Source: DATGMP01 sp035293565
Lineage (GTDB): Bacteria; Pseudomonadota; Alphaproteobacteria; BOG-932; Roseiterribacteraceae
NCBI GenBank assembly: GCA_035293565.1
Contig: DATGMP010000107.1
Coordinates: forward strand, 10,281-74,280
Reading direction: 5' to 3'
DNA: 64,000 nt
Within the stretch, counting starts at the first letter, position 1. Each line of letters begins with the position of its first letter. This document shows positions 58,331-64,000 of this stretch, piece after piece. The translations under genes were made by a program, and so were the position numbers. A model generated the notes under the pieces. The model ran no database searches. It was not told where the DNA came from and saw only the letters and a list, made by a program, of their open reading frames with translations.

Positions 58331-59109
58331 CAGCGGCAGACCGAGGCGCCGTCGACCAGCATGCTTTCACCCGACACGAAAGAGGCCGCGTCCGAGCACA
58401 GCCAGACCGCCGCCTCGGCCTGCTCCTCCGGCAGTCCCATGCGGCCGAAGGGCAGCGTGTCGTTCATCATCTTCTCGATCGCCGGATCGCCGCCGATGAA
58501 GCTCGCCATCATCGGAGTGTCGGTGACGCCCGGACAGATGGCATTCACGCGGATCTTGTGCGCGGCATATTCCTTGGCCGCGAGCTTCATGAGGCCGAGG
58601 ACACCATGCTTGGAAGCTGTGTAGGCCGGCATGCCCGGCGCCGGCACGAAGCCCGCGCCCGAGGCCGTGTTCACGATCACGCCGCCGCCCGACTTCACCA
58701 TGTGAGCCAGCTCGTGCTTCATGCAGAGGAACACGGAAGTCAGGTTGACCGCGATCGTGCGGTTCCACTCCTCCAGATCCATCTCGTGGAACGGCAGGTA
58801 CTTGCCGCCAAAGCCGGCATTGTTGAAGGCGCAATGGAGACCGCCGAAGCGTGAAATCGCGGCTGCGATCATGGCTTCGACATCGTGTTCGGAGGTGACG
58901 TCGGCCCGCTTGAACGAAGCGGCGCCGCCTGCGCGGTCGATCCGCGCCGCGGTCTCCTGCCCGCCGGCTTCATCGATGTCGCAGACAAGCACCCGGGCGC
59001 CCCTCTGCGCAAACAGCTCCGCCGCCGCCCGGCCGATACCGCTTGCCGCGCCGGTGACGAGCGCGACTTTCCCCTCGAAATCGCGCGGCCTGTCCTTGGA
59101 TCCCGCCAT
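58330..59109 (-). CDS. SDR family oxidoreductase
   Basis: A 259-aa classical SDR: TGAASGIG, NNAGFGGK, NTASGAG and AYTASK catalytic segments, and NAICPGVTDTPMM. It is co-transcribed with the sulfotransferase (1-nt overlap), which points to a shared hydroxylated substrate. The second-strand Asp (VLVCDID) favours NAD. It diverges from another SDR across a 125-bp gap. Confidence 0.88.
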   Translation of the reverse strand: MAGSKDRPRDFEGKVALVTGAASGIGRAAAELFAQRGARVLVCDIDEAGGQETAARIDRAGGAASFKRADVTSEHDVEAMIAAAISRFGGLHCAFNNAGFGGKYLPFHEMDLEEWNRTIAVNLTSVFLCMKHELAHMVKSGGGVIVNTASGAGFVPAPGMPAYTASKHGVLGLMKLAAKEYAAHKIRVNAICPGVTDTPMMASFIGGDPAIEKMMNDTLPFGRMGLPEEQAEAAVWLCSDAASFVSGESMLVDGASVCR

Positions 59110-59234
59110 GAACGCCTCCCGCTTTTCTCCCGCGCCCTGATCCTATCAGCGGCCGCCGCTTTGTCATCATTTTCGCTTCCCGCAGCCAGCCGTGCGTGAC
59201 ACGATCCGGACAAGACAACAGGGAGCGAAGCGGA

Positions 59235-60017
59235 ATGCTGCTCAAGGACAAGGTCATCATCATCACCGGCGTCGGGCCAGGCATGGGGCGAAAGCTCGCA
59301 ACCGTCGCGGCGGCCGAGGGCGCCAAGGTCGCGCTGTCGGCACGGTCGGAAGGGTTGATCCGCGAGGTCGCGGCCGAGATCGAGGCGGCCGGCGGCGAGG
59401 CGATCGCGCAGCGCTGCGATGTCGGGAATATGGATCAATGCGAGCGGCTGGCCGCGGCGACCCTGGAGGCTTTCGGCCGGATCGACGGCCTCGTCAACAG
59501 CGCCTACCGGTTCAGCCACGGGCACGAGCTCGAGGACAACGACCTCGGCGAATGGCAAGCGACGATGGACGCCAGCTGCTGGGGTGCGCTCCGCATGGTC
59601 AAATCCGTGATCCCGGCGATGAAGCGCCAGGGCGGCGGCTCGATCGTCAATGTGTCGAGCCGCTCGACCGTTCAAGTGATCCCGGGCGAAGGGGCCTATG
59701 TGGTCGCCAAGGAGGCGATCCACGGCGCGACGCGCTTTCTCGCGGTCGAACTCGGCCCCTACAATATCCGGGTCAACGCGCCCCGCATGGGTTGGCTCTG
59801 GGGCGTGCCGGTCGAAAACCATCTGAAGCACCGCGCCGAAACCACCGGCGTGCCGTTCGACGAGATCGTGGCCGGCATTGCCAAGGAGATCCCGCTGGGC
59901 GTCATCCCGCCGGACGAGGAGTGCGCCAAGTCGGTTCTGTTCTTCGTCTCGGATTATTCCAAGATGGTCACAGGCACGTCGATGGACATCAACGGCGGCC
60001 AGTTCATGGCGGCGTGA
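59235..60017 (+). CDS. SDR family oxidoreductase
   Basis: A 260-aa SDR with TGVGPGMG (an atypical glycine loop: TGxGxGMG), NSAYRFSHG in place of the usual NNAG, VSSRSTV and AYVVAKEAI. ARSEG after strand 2 suggests NADP. It begins a three-gene rightward operon with a TIM-barrel protein (10 nt) and a POT transporter. The start at 59235 has GGGAGCGAAGCG upstream. Its substrate is unknown. Confidence 0.87.
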   Translation: MLLKDKVIIITGVGPGMGRKLATVAAAEGAKVALSARSEGLIREVAAEIEAAGGEAIAQRCDVGNMDQCERLAAATLEAFGRIDGLVNSAYRFSHGHELEDNDLGEWQATMDASCWGALRMVKSVIPAMKRQGGGSIVNVSSRSTVQVIPGEGAYVVAKEAIHGATRFLAVELGPYNIRVNAPRMGWLWGVPVENHLKHRAETTGVPFDEIVAGIAKEIPLGVIPPDEECAKSVLFFVSDYSKMVTGTSMDINGGQFMAA

Positions 60018-60027
60018 GGCGGTCAAG

Positions 60028-60819
60028 ATGGCCCATCCGCTCTGCCTCGACTTCCTGACCGCGATCGAAGCCTCGCCGCCGGATCTGGCCCGGCTCGCGG
60101 CCGCCAACGGCTGCGCCTCGATCAGCTTCATGGTGCACCCCGTCGAAGGCGTTCCCGATTTCGGCATGGACCGCGATACGCCGATGCGCCGCGAGACCCG
60201 CGCGCGATGCAAGGATCTGGGGATCGGCATCGACATGGTCGAGGGTTTTCTGCTGACGCCCGAGACCGATGTCGCGCGCTTCCGCCCCTCGCTCGAATCC
60301 GCGGCCTGGCTCGGCTCCAAATGCATCAATGCGGTCTTTCGCGACACCGATATCGGCCGTCTCGCCGACCGCTTCGCGCAGCTCGCCGACGAGGCCGCGT
60401 CGTTCGAGCTCGAGGCCCTGACCGAATGGTCGATCCGCACGCCGCTGAAGACGCTCTCCGATGCCGCGCTGTTCATCACCAGGCTCCGGCGGCCCTCGGC
60501 GCGGCTGCAGTTCGATTCGCTCCACCTCTTCCGCGGCGGCTTCAGCGCCGGCGACCTCGCGCAGATCGAGCCGCACCTGATCGGCCGCGCCCAGCTTTCG
60601 GACGGTCCGGCCGAGATGCCGGTCGAACGCCAATATACCGAGGCCATCGGCGGCCGCTTGCCGCCCGGTGAGGGCGCGCTGCCGCTGCGATCCTTCGTCC
60701 ACGCTCTGCCGGACGGGATCACGCTCGGCATCGAGGTCCCGATGAGCGCGGATGCAGGCCCGCCTGCCGAGCGCGTGCGGAGAGCGGTCGAAGGGGCGCG
60801 GAAGGTCCTAACGGCCTGA
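60028..60819 (+). CDS. Sugar phosphate isomerase/epimerase-like TIM-barrel protein
   Basis: A 263-aa protein of the AP-endonuclease-2/xylose-isomerase-like TIM-barrel group: ARLAAANGCASISFMVHPVEG, LGIGIDMVEGFLLTPE, RLQFDSLHLFRGG (metal-ligand region), LIGRAQLSDGPAEMP and LGIEVPMSADAGPPAERV. Several canonical metal ligands are replaced, so a classical epimerase activity is uncertain. It overlaps the transporter ATG by 1 nt. Probably acts on the compound imported by the POT protein; this is inference. Confidence 0.75.
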   Translation: MAHPLCLDFLTAIEASPPDLARLAAANGCASISFMVHPVEGVPDFGMDRDTPMRRETRARCKDLGIGIDMVEGFLLTPETDVARFRPSLESAAWLGSKCINAVFRDTDIGRLADRFAQLADEAASFELEALTEWSIRTPLKTLSDAALFITRLRRPSARLQFDSLHLFRGGFSAGDLAQIEPHLIGRAQLSDGPAEMPVERQYTEAIGGRLPPGEGALPLRSFVHALPDGITLGIEVPMSADAGPPAERVRRAVEGARKVLTA

Positions 60820-62213
60820 TGGCGGTAGACACCGTCAGCGGTTCGACCACACGCAAGGACCGTACCTTCCTCGGCCATCCGGTCGGGCTCGCCTATCTGT
60901 CCTTCGCCGAGGCCTGGGAGCGGTTCTCCTATTACGGGATGCAGGCGTTGCTGGTGCTCTACATGACGCAGCAGCTCTTGCTGCCGGGGCATGTCGAGAA
61001 TGTCGCCGGCTTCGCGCCTTTCCGCGCGGCGATCGAGCATATCTACGGGCCGCTGTCGCCGGAGGCGCTGGCCTCCGCGATCTTCGGCCTCTATGCGGGC
61101 GGTGTCTATCTGACGCCGCTGGCCGGCGGGCTCATCGCCGACCGCCTGCTGGGCCGCACGGCGACGGTCACCATCGGCGCCGGCCTGATGGCGCTCGGCC
61201 ATTTCCTGATGGCCTTCGAAGGCTCGTTCCTCGCCGCGCTCGCCTGCCTGCTCATCGGAGTCGGCTGCTTCAAGGGCAACATCGCGAGCCAGGTGGGCGA
61301 GCTCTATGCGCCGGGCGACCTTCGCCGCGCCGACGCCTTCCAGATCTACATGCTGGGGATTCAGATCGCGGTGATCGTGTCGCCGCTCGTCTGCGGCACG
61401 CTCGGCCAGAAGGTCGCCTGGCATTGGGGCTTCGGGGCGGCCGGCGTCGGCATGGTGTTCGGGCTCATCATCTATCTCGCCGGCCGGCGCTACCTGCCGC
61501 GCGAGACGATCCGGCCGCGGGCCGCCCGGGCGCCCCGCGAGAAGCTCCTGGCGCATGAGATAAAGGCGGTCGCCGTGCTGATCCTGGTCATCCCCATACT
61601 CGCCGCGACGGCGCTGGGGAACCAAGAGATGTTCAACGCCTACATGGTTTGGGGCGATGCCCATTTCGATCTCGAATTCTTCGGCGAGAAGCAGCCGGTC
61701 ACCTGGCTGATCTCGCTCGACGCCATCCTTTCGACCATCACCATGGTGGCGTCGGTCGCGTTCTGGCGCTGGTGGGCGACCCTTCGGCGCGAGCCGGACG
61801 AAGTCTACAAGATCGGGATCGGCGCGCTGATCGGGGCGCTCGGGCCCCTGGCGCTCGCTCTTGCGGCGATGAAGGAGACGGCAACCGGCACCAAAATCGG
61901 GCTCGGCTGGGCGGTCGCCTTCCACATCTTCAATGATCTCGGCTTCGCGAACGTGTTCCCGGTGGGCCTCGCCCTCTTCTCGCGCGCATCGCCGCGCGCC
62001 ATCGCCGGCCTGATGATCGGCGTCTATTACCTGCACCTCTTCCTGTCCAACATGGTGGTCGGCTGGCTGGGCGGGCTGCTCGAGACGATGAGCGCAATGT
62101 CCTTCTGGCTGCTGCACGCGGCGCTCGTCGGCGGCGCGGGCGGCCTCATGCTGCTGTTCGGCGTCGCCTTCGGCCGGCTGCTGGCGCCCCAGAGCGAAGA
62201 GGAGCGGGGCTGA
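60819..62213 (+). CDS. POT family proton-coupled oligopeptide transporter
   Basis: A 464-aa membrane protein with about 12-14 hydrophobic helices. The POT signature is SFAEAWERFSYYGMQALLVLYM (E-x-x-E-R-F-x-Y-Y-G) and GGVYLTPLAGGLIADRLLG is the second motif. The Arg/Glu pairs for proton coupling are kept. It overlaps the TIM-barrel gene by 1 nt, so import and use of a substrate may be linked. Members carry di- and tripeptides, and some carry other substrates. Confidence 0.9.
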   Translation: MAVDTVSGSTTRKDRTFLGHPVGLAYLSFAEAWERFSYYGMQALLVLYMTQQLLLPGHVENVAGFAPFRAAIEHIYGPLSPEALASAIFGLYAGGVYLTPLAGGLIADRLLGRTATVTIGAGLMALGHFLMAFEGSFLAALACLLIGVGCFKGNIASQVGELYAPGDLRRADAFQIYMLGIQIAVIVSPLVCGTLGQKVAWHWGFGAAGVGMVFGLIIYLAGRRYLPRETIRPRAARAPREKLLAHEIKAVAVLILVIPILAATALGNQEMFNAYMVWGDAHFDLEFFGEKQPVTWLISLDAILSTITMVASVAFWRWWATLRREPDEVYKIGIGALIGALGPLALALAAMKETATGTKIGLGWAVAFHIFNDLGFANVFPVGLALFSRASPRAIAGLMIGVYYLHLFLSNMVVGWLGGLLETMSAMSFWLLHAALVGGAGGLMLLFGVAFGRLLAPQSEEERG

Positions 62214-62245
62214 ATCCGAGACCGACCAACGAACCGTCGAGACGC

Positions 62246-63346
62246 TTAGACTCGCAGCCCGTACAGCCCCGCGACATTGTCGTGCACCATCATCTTGATG
62301 TGCTGGTCCGACATATCCTTGGTCAGCCGCGCCAGCACCTTCGACGAGTACGGCCAGATCGCGTCGCCGTGCGGGAAGTCGTTGGCCCACAGCACGTTGC
62401 CCATCGGCAGGATGTGGGTCATCTGGCCGACCGGGTAGTCGTCCTGCATCGTCACATAGACATGATCGCGGAAATATTCGCTGGGCTTCCGCGGCAGCGT
62501 GACGTTCTCCATGTAGAAATAGCGCTCGTAGGAATTGTCCATCCGCGTCAGGAAATGCGGGACCCATGAGACGTCGCTCTCGACCGCGACGATCTTGAGC
62601 TTCGGGTGACGCTCGAAGACGCCGCCGAAGATGAAGAGCGAGATGACGTCCTGGTTGCCGCGCACGAAGCGGTGATGGCCGCAGATATGCGGGCCGCGCG
62701 TCTTGCCGCGCGCCGCCATCATCTCGCGGCGGCTCGAGAGGATGTGGAAATTGACCGGAAGGCCGTGCTGCTCGCACGCCGACCAGAACTCGTCATACAT
62801 CGGGTGGTCGTAATCCTCGACCATGGGCTCGCCCGGCAGCATCACCGCCTTGAAGCCCATCTTCTTGCACTCTTCGAGCTCCTTCAGCCCGTCCTCGACC
62901 GTGCGCAGCGAGACCTGGCCCACCCCGATCAGCCGATCCTCGTCCTTGCTGCAGTAATCGACCAGCCAGCGGTTATAGGCGTCGAGGCAGGCCTTGGCGT
63001 AATCGATGTCGGGATGACCGTGCAGGAACATGCCGACGGTGGGGAAGATCACCTCGGCAAAGACCCCGTCCTGGTCCTGGACGTCGAGCCGGGTCGCGGA
63101 ATCGAAGGCCGCCGCGTTGACGTCCTCCCATTCGATCTTCTTGCCGAGATCCTGCAGCGGCCGTCCGGCGCCCACCGACCGGCCATAGCCCATCGGAAAC
63201 AGCCCGTCGATCATCAGCGCCGCGCCGAGCTCGGGCGTATGGGTGTCCTTCGGGATGCGGTCGCGGAATTTCGGATCGATGTCGTAGAAGGCGTTCTCGC
63301 GCTCCACCACATGCGAATCCGCCGAAATCAAGATCTTCGGAAGCAT
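62246..63346 (-). CDS. Amidohydrolase family protein (amidohydrolase-2)
   Basis: A 366-aa TIM-barrel metal hydrolase. SADSHVVE (D-x-H) is the first metal motif; NFHILSSRREM, HRFVRGNQDVISLFIFGGVFERHP and NVLWANDFPHGDAIWP (with the last Asp ligand) follow. The group includes 2-amino-3-carboxymuconate-type decarboxylases. ATG 63346 is preceded by GGGGAGGAGCGGGG. It converges with the POT gene (32 bp gap). Confidence 0.85.
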   Translation of the reverse strand: MLPKILISADSHVVERENAFYDIDPKFRDRIPKDTHTPELGAALMIDGLFPMGYGRSVGAGRPLQDLGKKIEWEDVNAAAFDSATRLDVQDQDGVFAEVIFPTVGMFLHGHPDIDYAKACLDAYNRWLVDYCSKDEDRLIGVGQVSLRTVEDGLKELEECKKMGFKAVMLPGEPMVEDYDHPMYDEFWSACEQHGLPVNFHILSSRREMMAARGKTRGPHICGHHRFVRGNQDVISLFIFGGVFERHPKLKIVAVESDVSWVPHFLTRMDNSYERYFYMENVTLPRKPSEYFRDHVYVTMQDDYPVGQMTHILPMGNVLWANDFPHGDAIWPYSSKVLARLTKDMSDQHIKMMVHDNVAGLYGLRV

Positions 63347-63467
63347 CCCCGCTCCTCCCCGTTTCAAACCGCCTGCCTTAACCTCGTCGCGCCGGGTTCG
63401 AGAGTCAATTCGTGACGCCGAGGGATGAGTCTTTTGGCTCCGCGCTACCGCAACATGCGCCATCGTT

Positions 63468-63517
63468 CCCTCTCCGCACGAAGTGGGAGAGGGCGGGGCC
63501 CATTGCGCAGCAATGGG
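63468..63517. repeat. Two palindromic hairpins near the right edge
   Basis: CCCTCTCC (63468-63475) pairs with GGAGAGGG (63486-63493), and CCCATTGC (63499-63506) pairs with GCAATGGG (63510-63517) with a 3-nt loop. The first resembles the repeat at 3543-3672. The rest of the gap (63347-63557) shows no gene. The hairpins follow the partial gene at the right edge and could serve as its terminator. Confidence 0.6.
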
Positions 63518-63557
63518 AGGGGGATTTAGAGTCGCAAACACCAGCCAGCCGCCCCGC

Positions 63558-64000
63558 TCAAGGCGGCCCGGTGCCGTATTTGGCTTCCAGCGCCCGGATG
63601 CGGGCGGCGAGCAGCCGATCGCGCCATTGCTCGGAGGTCTCGCCGGGCAGGCGCTCGCGCGGGGTCTCGGCGATCGGGGCGGGCTCGGGCGCCGACGCGA
63701 GCGGCGCCAGCATGGCGGCCGGCGCCTCGGCCAAGCGGCGGGCCACCAGGGCCGCGCCGGGCATGGCGTCGAGCTCGGCCCGCACCGCGGCCATGATCGC
63801 CTCGGCCGGGCCGCTGCGGTAATCGTCGCAATCCCGGGTGTCGTCGCGGTCGATAAGATCGTCAGCCTCCAGCCCGGCGGCGACCGCGCGCGCGGCGGCT
63901 TCCTGCGCGGCCGCCCGTCGGGCGCGCGGGGCGGTGCGTTCGGCGACATCGTGCGGCACGCGCATATCCCGTATCCCGGCGGTCTCCTGCTCCAGCACGA
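63558..64000 (-). CDS. Hypothetical protein, 5' end beyond the window
   Basis: About 147 codons of a gene that enters from the right edge. It is Ala/Arg/Glu-rich with a long helical N-terminal part (RRAAAQEAAARAVAAGLEADDLIDRDD) and a C-terminal helix (SEQWRDRLLAARIRALEAKYG). No domain is recognised. The Ala-rich composition follows the high GC of the region. The true start is outside the window; the in-frame GTG at 63998 is only an artefact of the edge. Confidence 0.55.
   Translation of the reverse strand, partial: VLEQETAGIRDMRVPHDVAERTAPRARRAAAQEAAARAVAAGLEADDLIDRDDTRDCDDYRSGPAEAIMAAVRAELDAMPGAALVARRLAEAPAAMLAPLASAPEPAPIAETPRERLPGETSEQWRDRLLAARIRALEAKYGTGPP

Noticed and set aside
58869..62777. 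Very long (1302-codon) open frame on the minus strand opposite the SDR, isomerase and POT genes
   Set aside because: Its translation is His/Arg/Asp-rich without domain signatures and is antisense to three genes with clear motifs; it is a GC-bias artefact.

Overview
The window is GC-rich, densely packed bacterial DNA with short intergenic gaps, many 1-4 nt start/stop overlaps, TonB-receptor and c-type cytochrome genes, an NAD-dependent FdsABG-type formate dehydrogenase and GNRA-loop palindromic repeats. All of this fits a soil or aquatic alphaproteobacterium with a large catabolic repertoire. The order or species cannot be fixed from the sequence. No rRNA, tRNA, CRISPR array, transposase, integrase or replication origin was seen.

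Region 1 (1-23.2 kb) is a CoA-thioester degradation island. A leftward operon (10538 to the left edge) encodes a quinone-oxidoreductase-like MDR, a FadB fusion, an IpdA/IpdB pair, an EchA20-like hydrolase, a thiolase, an acyl-CoA dehydrogenase, an ACAD10/11-type phosphotransferase, an IpdC-like flavoprotein and the start of an SDR. A rightward operon (10724-13621) has three SDRs and an EthD-fold protein. A second leftward operon (21704-13623) has four acyl-CoA dehydrogenases (two FadE30/FadE31-like, two FadE32/33-like), a FadA6-like thiolase, a DUF35 protein, an Ltp-type thiolase and a methyltransferase. Diverging from it is an HsaA-like flavin monooxygenase. The combination matches the steroid C/D-ring (HIP-CoA) pathway known from the actinobacterial KstR2 regulon and the Comamonas scd genes. 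I infer that this island degrades steroid rings or a related polycyclic terpenoid.

Region 2 (23.2-30.2 kb): an Lrp/AsnC regulator gene diverges from a complete formate dehydrogenase operon, fdsG-fdsB-fdsA-fdhD-fdsD-mobB, with overlapping genes.

Region 3 (30.3-36.8 kb): a tandem pair of near-identical SDRs, an amidohydrolase, an NTF2-like protein, a stand-alone Lon N-domain protein diverging from an orphan sigma-like gene with a small partner, and a GST. Region 4 (36.8-40 kb): riboflavin genes ribE-ribBA-ribH, without nusB beside them and without a recognisable FMN riboswitch, then a GntR/FCD regulator.

Region 5 (40.0-41.7 kb) is decaying: an Old Yellow Enzyme N-terminal stub, an alpha/beta hydrolase with a 1-nt frameshift and the C-terminal end of a TonB-dependent receptor. 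Region 6 (41.8-46.4 kb): SDR, FMN 2-hydroxyacid dehydrogenase, DUF1932-type dehydrogenase, small membrane-anchored protein and Rieske oxygenase. Region 7 (46.4-49.6 kb): a leftward operon of Tat-exported metallophosphoesterase, diheme cytochrome c, ECF sigma factor and zinc-finger anti-sigma.

Region 8 (49.7-57.1 kb): amidohydrolase, a flavodoxin-fold protein that appears to start at CTG, an SDR paralog lacking the catalytic Ser and Tyr, an MDR, a LigI-like lactonase, and a two-gene unit of a CGSC (Cys form of UGSC) protein and an unassigned 377-aa protein, then a DUF1214 protein. Region 9 (57.1-64 kb): sulfotransferase and SDR (leftward), SDR, TIM-barrel isomerase-like protein and POT transporter (rightward), a third amidohydrolase and a truncated hypothetical gene at the right edge.
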